This document shows positions 14,248-21,449 of a DNA stretch of 24,134 nucleotides, in pieces (the first letter of the stretch is position 1; each line of letters starts with the position of its first letter). The DNA lies in the NCBI GenBank assembly GCA_041639705.1, contig JBEQBT010000014.1, positions 1 through 24,134 of the forward strand, read 5' to 3'. The DNA is from JARDZI01 sp041639705. GTDB taxonomy: Bacteria; Bacillota; Clostridia; Clostridiales; Caloramatoraceae. The notes beneath the pieces were generated by a model. The model did not search any database, had not been told where the DNA came from, and saw only the letters and a program-made list of their open reading frames with translations. The position numbers and the translations under genes were made by a program.

Positions 14248-15069
14248 ATGAATAGAAATTTTAGAACTGGACTGGCGTTAGGATCTGGCGCTGCAAGAGG
14301 ACTTGCACATATTGGAGTATTAGAAATCCTAAAAAAATATAACATACCTATGGACATGATTTCTGGCAGTAGTGTAGGTGCACTAATAGGTTCCATGTAT
14401 TGCTGTGATTTAGATTTTAAATATGTTAAACTTCTTTGTAAACATTTAAATCAAAAGGATTACATTGATATTGGAGTTCCAAGGACTGGGCTTATTAGAG
14501 GAAATAAAATTGAAGCAATGTTAAAGCTTATTACAAAGGATTGTGAATTTAAAGATTTAAAAACCCCCTTATTAATTGTTGCTACTGATTTGAAAAATAA
14601 AAGATTGAAGGTTTTGGATGAAGGAAAGGTGTATGAGGCCATAAGAGCAAGTATATCTGTACCAGGAGTTTTTACCCCTTATTTTAAGGATGATATGACA
14701 CTTGTAGATGGGGCAGTTTTAGAAAGAGTTCCTGCTAGGATATTAAAGGATAAAGGGATGGATTTTGTTATTGGTGTTGATGTTGGGTTTAATTTATCAA
14801 CAAGCAATTGCAAGAGTATATTCCATGTTCTATATGAGGCTTATGACCTTATGTCATATGAATTATTTCAGATAAAAAAACAGGAAGCAGATATTATGAT
14901 TAGAGTCGACCTAAATGATGTTGACCCTACTAGATTTGATTTAGTTGATTTGTGTGTTGAGAGAGGTATTGATGCAGCAGAAAAAGCAATACCAGAAATA
15001 CTTAAGCATATAAAGGAACTTGAAAACAGTAGTCAGGATTTAATTGAGGAATGTGATAAAATAGGATAA
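14248..15069 (+). CDS. Patatin-like phospholipase family protein (YlbK/RssA-like)
   Basis: This is a predicted serine acyl hydrolase with a Ser-Asp dyad. Over 273 residues the patatin motifs are clear: oxyanion loop GSGAARG (12-18), nucleophile elbow GSSVG with S42 (40-44), and DGAV with D154 (154-157). There is no signal peptide, so it is probably cytoplasmic or membrane-associated; the substrate is not known. A GTG at 14239 would add three codons but lies inside the Shine-Dalgarno AGAGGTGAG (14235-14243); ATG 14248 is preferred. It is divergent from ylbJ with only 55 bp between the two starts, and it matches the position of B. subtilis ylbK. A strong terminator overlaps its stop codon. Confidence 0.92.
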   Translation: MNRNFRTGLALGSGAARGLAHIGVLEILKKYNIPMDMISGSSVGALIGSMYCCDLDFKYVKLLCKHLNQKDYIDIGVPRTGLIRGNKIEAMLKLITKDCEFKDLKTPLLIVATDLKNKRLKVLDEGKVYEAIRASISVPGVFTPYFKDDMTLVDGAVLERVPARILKDKGMDFVIGVDVGFNLSTSNCKSIFHVLYEAYDLMSYELFQIKKQEADIMIRVDLNDVDPTRFDLVDLCVERGIDAAEKAIPEILKHIKELENSSQDLIEECDKIG

Positions 15070-15113
15070 AATGAGCAGCAAGCTTATATAAAAATCAAGC
15101 TTGCTGCTCATTT
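15069..15113. terminator. Bidirectional terminator shared by the patatin gene and tmcAL
   Basis: A perfect 17-bp stem (15069-15085 with 15097-15113, arm AAATGAGCAGCAAGCTT) has an 11-base loop. It begins at the last base of the patatin stop (15067-15069) and includes two bases of the tmcAL stop (15112-15114, complement). It has short A and T flanks, so it should serve both converging transcripts. Confidence 0.85.
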
Positions 15114-16332
15114 AAATAATGACAGGTGGAATTTTAAAATCCTGTTTAGCAGATTTGTACTTAGAGTTTTCATACCCTAATACATAAATATCAGTTGATT
15201 GTGTATCATATTTAAGCAATTCAGAATTTCTGTATGAGGGATTTGTAATTATTGGGACTGTAGAACTTTTTCTTGCCATTCTTAGAAGCATTTTGCCATT
15301 TTCATTAAAGCCTAATACTCTTATATACTTTACAGGACTTTTAATATTATCCTTAATTTCCTTTGTTATACCTAATAATGAATATAACAATATTCTTTGA
15401 ATTCTGGTTGTGGTATATCTTTTATTCTTTATAAATTCAATTAATTCATTTATACAAGTTGAGCTTTCGGCACCCTTTTTAATTTTATTTTCAAGACCTT
15501 CTCCTACATCCAGTAGGTTCTTAATAGCGGATAAACTCGAATCTCTAAGCTTGTATAGAATTAAATCAGAGAAATTTGATAGAGTAACAGGGCATCGGCC
15601 ATGATTCCTTTCGTTTTCAAGAATAATGTATATATAATCAGGTAGGGCTTCAACAATATCCTTATTATTAATATTTTTCCTAATGGAGGTTGCACTTGAG
15701 ATTGACCCAGTCAAACTGGCTTGATTATAGGAGTTATTCATTCTTTTAACTGAAAAAGGATTTATTTTAGAGGATAGTCTATAAATAGATTTCAGGTATT
15801 CAATTCCTAAAATATTATTTGAAGAGCTAAGTATTTCCTTAAGTTCTTTAGCATTATGAAGCAAATCATTTTTAATTTCACTATAATCTATTAGAGCGGT
15901 TTGTCTAGCCGTTGGATAGGATACACCTTCCTTAAGATATTTATGAAGCAATATCTTGTATTGGCTTGGCTCATCGGCAAGAATGTCAGCAATATATTTA
16001 ATTGATTCCATATCTTCAGCTTCACTGCCAAAACATATATTATCTATAAATCCAAGACTATTCAAGGTAGATACAGCACCAAATGCAAAACCTTCTGCAC
16101 TGCTGGTTGAATATATAAATGGAAGCTCAACAACAAGATCAATGCCTGACTTTAATGCCATTTCAGTTCTTGCCCATTTGTTTACCAGAGAAGGTTCTCC
16201 TCTTTGTACGAAATTACCACTCATAACAGCAACAATATAGCTGCAGCCTGTTAGCTCTTTAGTTTTATTAATATGATATATATGTCCATTGTGAAGAGGG
16301 TTATACTCAACTATTATACCTGTTACATTCAT
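15112..16332 (-). CDS. tmcAL: tRNA(Met) cytidine acetate ligase TmcAL (YlbM)
   Basis: TmcAL forms N4-acetylcytidine at the wobble base of elongator tRNA-Met from acetate and ATP. The 406-residue protein has the nucleotidyltransferase-type N-terminus VTGIIVEYNPLHNGHIYHI with the HNGH motif (14-17), then AVMSGNFVQRGEPS, LVVELPF and a family-typical helical C-terminal half. The start ATG (16330-16332, complement) follows AAAGGAG. Its substrate acetate is produced by AckA, encoded divergently with Pta next door; that pairing may be functional but is also inherited gene order. It is convergent with the patatin gene. Confidence 0.95.
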   Translation of the reverse strand: MNVTGIIVEYNPLHNGHIYHINKTKELTGCSYIVAVMSGNFVQRGEPSLVNKWARTEMALKSGIDLVVELPFIYSTSSAEGFAFGAVSTLNSLGFIDNICFGSEAEDMESIKYIADILADEPSQYKILLHKYLKEGVSYPTARQTALIDYSEIKNDLLHNAKELKEILSSSNNILGIEYLKSIYRLSSKINPFSVKRMNNSYNQASLTGSISSATSIRKNINNKDIVEALPDYIYIILENERNHGRCPVTLSNFSDLILYKLRDSSLSAIKNLLDVGEGLENKIKKGAESSTCINELIEFIKNKRYTTTRIQRILLYSLLGITKEIKDNIKSPVKYIRVLGFNENGKMLLRMARKSSTVPIITNPSYRNSELLKYDTQSTDIYVLGYENSKYKSAKQDFKIPPVII

Positions 16333-16370
16333 CGAAATACTCCTTTAAAAATGAGATTACTGTTTATATA

Positions 16371-16399
16371 ATTTTATAGTCGAAATATATTAAAGTAAA
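16371..16399 (-). promoter_or_regulatory. Candidate tmcAL promoter
   Basis: On the minus strand, TTTACT (16399-16394) and TAAAAT (16376-16371) are 17 bp apart, about 40 bp before the tmcAL start codon. The -35 is a four-of-six match. In the same 195-bp divergent region I see no convincing sigma-A pair for pta, although TATAAAAT occurs at 16422-16429. Confidence 0.4.
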
Positions 16400-16527
16400 T
16401 AGCAATATAAAAGTTTTTTCGTATAAAATGACAATTATTAAAGAACATTATTAAATAAAGAAGGATTTTTCTATTTTATATAGAAGAATATAAGTTGTGA
16501 AATTTTTATTTTGGAGGGAGTAATATT

Positions 16528-17532
16528 ATGAAATTAATGGAAACAATATGGAAAAAAGCAAAATGTGATAAGAAAGTAATTGCTTTGCCAGAAGGCAGCG
16601 AACCAAGAACAGTAAGGGCAGCTGAAATTATTAAGAAAGAAGGATTAGCAGAAGTAATTCTTATTGGAAACCAGGCTGATATAAATAAAACAGCAGCTGA
16701 GGAGGGTGTAATTTTAGACGGAATAAAAATAATTGACCCTAAAACCTCTGATAAATTAGATTACTATGCTGAAAAATTTTATGAATTAAGAAAAAATAAA
16801 GGCGTAACATCAGAACAGGCAAAACATATAGTTCAGGATGAAATCTATTTTGCAACAATGATGGTTAAGTTAAAGGATGCTGATGGAATGGTATCTGGAG
16901 CAATTCATGCAACTGGAGATTTACTAAGACCAGGTATGCAAATAATTAAAACTGCACCAGGTATATCACTTGTATCAAGTATATTTGTAATGGAGACTTC
17001 AAATCCTGAATATGGAGATAATGGATTGTTTATATTCGGAGACTGCGCAGTAAATCCTAATCCAAATGCCAATGAACTTGCTGCAATAGCTGTGGCAAGT
17101 GCAAATACAGGAAGGGCTTTATGTGGAATTGATCCAAAGGTTGCTATGCTGTCCTTTTCAACCAAGGGAAGTGCTAAGCATGAATTGGTTGACAAGGTTG
17201 TGGAAGCAACAAGGTTGGCAAAAGAAATGGCACCTGATATAATGATAGATGGTGAATTACAACTAGATGCAGCTATTGTTCCTAAGGTAGCATTATTAAA
17301 AGCAAAGGGAAGTGAAGTTGCAGGTCATGCTAATGTATTAATTTTTCCAGACATACAAGCAGGTAATATAGGATACAAATTAGTTCAAAGACTTGGAAAT
17401 GCTCAAGCAATAGGTCCAATTTGTCAGGGCTTTGCAGCACCAATTAATGATCTTTCAAGAGGCTGCAGTGTAGAGGACATAGTTAATGTTGTTGCAATTA
17501 CAGCTGTTCAAGCTCAAGGAGTAAACCTATAA
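16528..17532 (+). CDS. pta: Phosphate acetyltransferase
   Basis: Pta converts acetyl-CoA and phosphate to acetyl-phosphate, the first step of substrate-level ATP production from acetyl-CoA in fermentation. The 334-residue protein is the short Firmicute form consisting of the PTA/PTB catalytic domain only. Visible signatures include VIALPEGSEPRTVRAAE near the N-terminus, GMVSGAIHATGDLLRPG in the middle, FGDCAVNPNPNANELA, and NVLIFPDIQAGNIGYKLVQR near the end. ATG 16528 has GGAGGGAG (16513-16520) upstream. Its stop lies 43 bp before ackA, the usual pta-ackA operon. The product acetyl-phosphate is the substrate of AckA. Confidence 0.97.
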   Translation: MKLMETIWKKAKCDKKVIALPEGSEPRTVRAAEIIKKEGLAEVILIGNQADINKTAAEEGVILDGIKIIDPKTSDKLDYYAEKFYELRKNKGVTSEQAKHIVQDEIYFATMMVKLKDADGMVSGAIHATGDLLRPGMQIIKTAPGISLVSSIFVMETSNPEYGDNGLFIFGDCAVNPNPNANELAAIAVASANTGRALCGIDPKVAMLSFSTKGSAKHELVDKVVEATRLAKEMAPDIMIDGELQLDAAIVPKVALLKAKGSEVAGHANVLIFPDIQAGNIGYKLVQRLGNAQAIGPICQGFAAPINDLSRGCSVEDIVNVVAITAVQAQGVNL

Positions 17533-17575
17533 AATTGTAACATAGCAAAGATTTAAATTGAGAGGAGTTATACAT

Positions 17576-18769
17576 ATGAAGATTTTAGTAATTAATTGTG
17601 GAAGTTCATCACTAAAATATCAATTAATTGATATGAAAAATGAATCAGTACTGGCTAAAGGATTAGTTGAGAGAATAGGGATTCAGGGATCTGTTTTAAC
17701 ACATAGACCTGAGGGAATGGATAAGATAGTAATTGAACATCCAATGAAGGATCACAAGGATGCAATAAAGCTGGTGCTTGATGCTTTAGTTGATCAAAAA
17801 CATGGAGTAATAAAGGATATGTCCGAGATTACTGCAGTGGGACACAGAGTGGTACATGGAGGAGAAAAATATTCTGCTTCAGTATTAATTGATGATGAGG
17901 TAATGAAGGCACTTGATGAGTGCACACATTTAGCACCATTACATAACCCACCTAACATTATTGGTATTAATGCATGTAGAAATCTTATGACTAAAACCCC
18001 AATGGTAGCAGTATTTGATACAGCTTTTCATCAGACAATGCCTAAGTATGCATATATGTATGCACTGCCATATGAATTATATGAAAAGTATGGCATAAGA
18101 AGATATGGCTTCCATGGAACCTCACATAGATATGTATCCAACATGGCAGCTGATATGCTTGGAAAGAACCTAAAGGAATGCAAAATTATTACTTGTCACT
18201 TAGGAAATGGTGCGAGTGTCGCTGCAATAAAAAATGGAGAATCAGTTGATACAAGTATGGGATTTACACCACTTGAAGGTCTTGTTATGGGTACTAGATG
18301 CGGTGATATAGATCCTGCTATTGTAACATTCCTCCAAAAGGAAAAAGGAATGAGTTCAAGTGAAGTAGATGATTTGATGAATAAAAAGTCAGGAGTTTTT
18401 GGAATATCAGGAGTGAGTAGCGACTTCAGGGACATTGAGAAAGCTGCAGAGGAAGGAAACCAAAGAGCTCAGCTTGCACTTGATGTTTTTCATTACGAAG
18501 TGAAAAAATATATTGGAGCCTATGCAGCAGCCCTAGGTGGGGTTGATGCTGTTGTATTTACTGCAGGCCTTGGTGAAAATTCACCTGAAACAAGACGGGA
18601 TATATGCAAGGGACTTGAATTCCTTGGAATTGAAATTGATAATGACAAGAATAAGGCAAGAGGCAAGCAAACCGAAGTTTCATCCAGCAAATCAAAGGTA
18701 AAAGTATTACTTATTCCTACAAATGAAGAATTGATGATAGCAAGGGATACAAAGGAAATTGTAGGATAA
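17576..18769 (+). CDS. ackA: Acetate kinase
   Basis: AckA uses acetyl-phosphate and ADP to make acetate and ATP. The 397-residue protein has the acetokinase-family motifs: MKILVINCGSSSLKYQL at the start, GHRVVHGGEKY, DTAFHQTMP with the catalytic aspartate region, RRYGFHGTSHRYV, CHLGNGASVAAI and GTRCGDIDP, with the ATP-site region FTAGLGENSPETR near the end. A TTG at 17558 extends the frame by six codons, but the Shine-Dalgarno AGAGGAG (17561-17567) lies downstream of it, so ATG 17576 is the start. No clear terminator follows; the next promoter begins 54 bp after the stop. Confidence 0.97.
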   Translation: MKILVINCGSSSLKYQLIDMKNESVLAKGLVERIGIQGSVLTHRPEGMDKIVIEHPMKDHKDAIKLVLDALVDQKHGVIKDMSEITAVGHRVVHGGEKYSASVLIDDEVMKALDECTHLAPLHNPPNIIGINACRNLMTKTPMVAVFDTAFHQTMPKYAYMYALPYELYEKYGIRRYGFHGTSHRYVSNMAADMLGKNLKECKIITCHLGNGASVAAIKNGESVDTSMGFTPLEGLVMGTRCGDIDPAIVTFLQKEKGMSSSEVDDLMNKKSGVFGISGVSSDFRDIEKAAEEGNQRAQLALDVFHYEVKKYIGAYAAALGGVDAVVFTAGLGENSPETRRDICKGLEFLGIEIDNDKNKARGKQTEVSSSKSKVKVLLIPTNEELMIARDTKEIVG

Positions 18770-18822
18770 ACTAACAAAGTATATTGATTATTGTTTATGA
18801 TGGTATATTATATTAATTTATC

Positions 18823-18851
18823 TTGACTTTTATTTGCCGTCTTTATATAAT
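18823..18851 (+). promoter_or_regulatory. Strong sigma-A promoter for yceD-rpmF
   Basis: TTGACT (18823-18828) and a perfect TATAAT (18846-18851) are separated by exactly 17 bp. This is the best promoter match in the window. Transcription should begin near 18858, giving a short leader of about 23 bases before yceD. It suits a ribosomal protein transcript. Confidence 0.85.
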
Positions 18852-18880
18852 GATTGTGGCGTTTAATTTGAGGTGAGCTT

Positions 18881-19375
18881 ATGACTTTAAATATTTTTGA
18901 ATTATTAAGGAAAAAAATAGTGGAATTACCCTTTGAAATTGCTTATAATGGTGATTTTATAATGAGGGAAGATTTTAAACTAATATTAAAGTCACCGCTT
19001 AAGGTTTGTGGAAATGCAACCTATGATGGACAAATAGTTAACCTAAAAGGAAGCATTACAGGTATTATTGAAGTTCAATGTTCTAGGTGCCTTGAACCCC
19101 TAGATTACCAATTGAATGTGGAATTTGATGAGGATTTCTCTAAGTTAGAACGTAATGAGGAGATATATCCAATTGAAGAGGAAAGTATTGAGTTAAAGGA
19201 TATGGTTATTGATAACATTATTCTTTCAATGCCCTTTAAATTTCTTTGCAGTATAGATTGTAGGGGATTATGTCCAGTTTGTGGTAAGAACTTAAATAAA
19301 CATCAATGTGACTGTAATAAAGATAATATTGATCCAAGATTAGCAGTACTTAAAGACCTTTTTATGGGTGATTAA
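18881..19375 (+). CDS. yceD: DUF177 / YceD-family metal-binding protein
   Basis: The 164-residue protein belongs to the YceD (DUF177) family, nearly always encoded directly before rpmF. It carries a first cysteine pair C67-x2-C70 (QCSRCLEP) and a conserved C-terminal block CRGLCPVCGKNLN (127-139) with further cysteines (C143, C145), which looks like a zinc site. In E. coli and plants the family is linked to 23S rRNA accumulation; its biochemical activity is not settled. ATG 18881 follows GAGGTGAG (18870-18877). It is 13 bp upstream of rpmF and shares its promoter. Confidence 0.93.
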   Translation: MTLNIFELLRKKIVELPFEIAYNGDFIMREDFKLILKSPLKVCGNATYDGQIVNLKGSITGIIEVQCSRCLEPLDYQLNVEFDEDFSKLERNEEIYPIEEESIELKDMVIDNIILSMPFKFLCSIDCRGLCPVCGKNLNKHQCDCNKDNIDPRLAVLKDLFMGD

Positions 19376-19388
19376 GGAGGTGTAGCAA

Positions 19389-19565
19389 ATGGGAAATCCA
19401 GCAAGAAGACATTCAAAATCAAGAAGAGATAAGAGAAGGGCACAAACTTGGAAGCTAGTTATGCTAGGAATGGTTGAATGTCCACAGTGTCATGAAATGA
19501 AGCTTGCTCATAGAGTATGCTCAAACTGTGGATATTACAAAAATCGAGCTGTAATTGCGAAATAA
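19389..19565 (+). CDS. rpmF: 50S ribosomal protein L32
   Basis: The 58-residue product begins MGNPARRHSKSRRDKRRAQ and ends with the zinc ribbon VECPQCHEMKLAHRVCSNCG, in which C31, C34, C44 and C47 are the four ligands. This is the zinc-containing form of L32. The ribosome binding site AAGGAGG (19375-19381) begins at the last base of the yceD stop codon, eight bases before ATG 19389. It is co-transcribed with yceD from the promoter at 18823 and ends at the terminator at 19570-19600. Confidence 0.97.
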   Translation: MGNPARRHSKSRRDKRRAQTWKLVMLGMVECPQCHEMKLAHRVCSNCGYYKNRAVIAK

Positions 19566-19569
19566 TTTA

Positions 19570-19600
19570 AAAAAGAAAGTCTCTATGAGACTTTCTTTTT
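19570..19600 (+). terminator. rpmF terminator
   Basis: A perfect 14-bp stem (19570-19583 with 19587-19600, core GAAAGTCTC/GAGACTTTC, loop TAT) begins five bases after the rpmF stop and ends in TTTTTATTTT. Confidence 0.92.
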
Positions 19601-19611
19601 ATTTTGTCTAC

Positions 19612-19662
19612 ATATTTTGCATAAATGATTTTAAATTTTAAAAAATCATTTATGCAAAATAT
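19612..19662. repeat. 21-bp perfect inverted repeat
   Basis: The left arm (19612-19632, core TTTTGCATAAATGATTTT) and right arm (19642-19662) are exact complements around a 9-base loop. It lies 11 bp after the rpmF terminator and has no run of T directly after it. It may be a second terminator facing both ways, or a small repeat element. Confidence 0.8.
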
Positions 19663-19674
19663 TTTCATTGATTC

Positions 19675-19721
19675 ATATAACGCAATAAATACCTTAATGT
19701 AAAATCTTTATTGCGTTATAT
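19675..19721. repeat. 15-bp perfect inverted repeat
   Basis: Arms ATATAACGCAATAAA (19675-19689) and its complement (19707-19721) flank a 17-base loop. It is the third consecutive hairpin between rpmF and fapR. It is unrelated in sequence to the one before it, and 60 bp upstream of the fapR -35. Confidence 0.75.
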
Positions 19722-19780
19722 ATAGATTTATTGTTATTTTTTGTATTATACTAGGTTAAGTAGTGTATTTAAATAAGGTA

Positions 19781-19809
19781 TTGATTTATTTTAAAATGTC
19801 CTATATACT
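19781..19809 (+). promoter_or_regulatory. Promoter of the fapR-fab operon
   Basis: TTGATT (19781-19786) and TATACT (19804-19809) are separated by 17 bp. Predicted transcription starts near 19816, about 40 bp before fapR, inside the operator described at 19815-19831. Confidence 0.65.
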
Positions 19810-19814
19810 TGTTA

Positions 19815-19831
19815 TTAGTAGTAGGTCATAA
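19815..19831. promoter_or_regulatory. Probable FapR operator
   Basis: Read on the minus strand, the 17-mer TTATGACCTACTACTAA matches 14 of 17 bases of a FapR-type palindrome TTAGTACCTAGTACTAA, as I recall the Bacillus-type site. It begins six bases after the -10 and covers the expected start of transcription, the classical position for repression. A weaker partial match (CCTAGTA on the minus strand) lies at 19749-19755. FapR would release the site when malonyl-CoA accumulates, so the operon would be autoregulated. Confidence 0.6.
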
Positions 19832-19855
19832 AATTAAGTATAAGGAGTGGGACCT

Positions 19856-20434
19856 ATGAATGAAAAATTCAAAAAAAATGAAAGACAGGAGAAACTTCAG
19901 GACATTCTAAAGGAGGATCCATTTGTTACTGATGAGGAGCTCTCTGAGAAATTCAATGTATCTATACAAACTATAAGGTTGGATAGAATGGAACTAGGAA
20001 TACCTGAGTTAAGAGAAAGAGTTAAAAATGTAGCTGAAACAAATTTTGCAAAGGTTAAAACAATTGTTGGAAAGGAATTTGTTGGCGAATTAATTGACAT
20101 AACCCCCGGGAAAAGTGCCATATCCCTACTAGAAACAGATAAGAGCATGGTATTTGAAAAGACCAAGGTGGTAAAAGGACAGTATATGTATGCAATGGCA
20201 GAAACACTTGCACTAGCAATTGTTGATGCAAAAGCAGCATTAATTGGAATAGCTAATATAAAATACAAAAGACCTGTTCTATCTGGAGAAAGGCTTATAG
20301 CTAAGGGTGAAGTTATCAGAGTAAGAGGCAATAAATTTTTTGTTTGGGTATTCTTATATGTAAATCAGCAGGAAGTATTCAGAGGGAAATTTGCACTTGT
20401 TGGTATTGAGGATAATGGGGGGGGAAACGCATGA
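19856..20434 (+). CDS. fapR: Transcription factor FapR, fatty acid and phospholipid synthesis repressor
   Basis: FapR represses lipid synthesis genes and is released by malonyl-CoA. The 192-residue protein has an N-terminal DeoR-like helix-turn-helix (about 23-44: VTDEELSEKFNVSIQTIRLD), a connecting amphipathic helix, and a hot-dog-fold effector domain (about 75-185) containing GQYMYAMAETLALAIVDAKA. GTG 19847 upstream overlaps the Shine-Dalgarno AAGGAG (19842-19847), so ATG 19856 is chosen. A run of eight G (20417-20424) near the 3' end encodes the Gly-Gly-Gly of the tail and also acts as ribosome binding region for plsX, which overlaps by 4 bp (ATGA). Confidence 0.96.
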   Translation: MNEKFKKNERQEKLQDILKEDPFVTDEELSEKFNVSIQTIRLDRMELGIPELRERVKNVAETNFAKVKTIVGKEFVGELIDITPGKSAISLLETDKSMVFEKTKVVKGQYMYAMAETLALAIVDAKAALIGIANIKYKRPVLSGERLIAKGEVIRVRGNKFFVWVFLYVNQQEVFRGKFALVGIEDNGGGNA

Positions 20435-21438
20435 AAATAATAATAGATGCAATGGGTGGAGATAATGCTCCAGAGGAAATAGTAAAGGGAGCTGTAGCTG
20501 CTTTAAATGAGTTTAATGTTGACATCATACTAGTAGGTGATGAAGGTAAAATTAATACTGTTTTAACTAGTGAAGGAGTTGACAAAGATAAAATCCAAAT
20601 AATACATGCCACTGAGATTATAACTAATAATGATCATCCTGCACAGGCCATAAGGAAAAAGAAGGATTCATCAATGGTTGTTGGTATGAGAATGTTAAAA
20701 GAGGGTAAGGGTGATGCGTTCATATCAGCAGGGAATACAGGAGCACTTCTTGCAGGAGGGTTATTTGTGGTAGGAAGAATTAAGGGAGTTGATAGACCAG
20801 CCTTGGCTCCTATTATTCCAGGCAAAAATGGACCATTTCTATTGATGGATTCAGGAGCAAATGCTGAATGTAAAACTCAAAATATTTTGCAATTTGCAAT
20901 GATGGGCGAAGTATACATGAAAAAGGTATTTAAAAAGGAGTCTCCATCTATTGGCCTTGTAAATATTGGTGCAGAAGAGGAGAAGGGTACTGAATTTGTA
21001 AAGGAGTGCTTTAAGCTCTTAAAGGAAAGTAATTTAAACTTTAAAGGAAATGTAGAAGGTAGGGACATTCCTGAAGGTAATATAGATGTGGTTGTATGTG
21101 ATGGATTCACTGGGAATATAATTTTAAAGCTGTTCGAAGGTGTTGCCCAAACTATATTTGATACTTTAAAAGATGAAATAATGGCTACTACAAGGACAAA
21201 AATAGGAGGAATTTTACTTAAACCAGTATTTAAAAAATTTAAAAAGAAATTTGATTATACTGAGCATGGAGGAGCAATTCTTATAGGTGTTAATGGACCA
21301 GTTATTAAAGCACATGGAAGCTCAAATGGAAAGGCTATAAAAAATGCAGTAAGGCAGGCTGTTTTATGTATTGAAGGAGGTGTTGTAGAAAGTATTAGAA
21401 ATGAAATAGAAAAAAATCAGACAGACAATAATATATAG
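20431..21438 (+). CDS. plsX: Phosphate acyltransferase PlsX
   Basis: PlsX converts acyl-ACP to acyl-phosphate, the donor for PlsY in phospholipid synthesis. The 335-residue protein starts MKIIIDAMGGDNAPEEIVKG, the family signature, and contains SAGNTGALLAGG, GANAECKTQNILQFA, CDGFTGNIILKLFEG and HGSSNGKAIKNAVRQA. It is translationally coupled to fapR through ATGA and lies 11 bp before fabH. It joins the acyl-phosphate pool also fed by FakA. It is normally a peripheral membrane enzyme; no membrane segment is seen. Confidence 0.97.
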   Translation: MKIIIDAMGGDNAPEEIVKGAVAALNEFNVDIILVGDEGKINTVLTSEGVDKDKIQIIHATEIITNNDHPAQAIRKKKDSSMVVGMRMLKEGKGDAFISAGNTGALLAGGLFVVGRIKGVDRPALAPIIPGKNGPFLLMDSGANAECKTQNILQFAMMGEVYMKKVFKKESPSIGLVNIGAEEEKGTEFVKECFKLLKESNLNFKGNVEGRDIPEGNIDVVVCDGFTGNIILKLFEGVAQTIFDTLKDEIMATTRTKIGGILLKPVFKKFKKKFDYTEHGGAILIGVNGPVIKAHGSSNGKAIKNAVRQAVLCIEGGVVESIRNEIEKNQTDNNI

Positions 21439-21449
21439 GAGAGATTGCT

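Noticed and set aside
19897..20331. 144-codon minus-strand frame inside fapR
   Set aside because: It is the complement of a clearly conserved gene, with shadow-type composition and no ribosome binding site of note.
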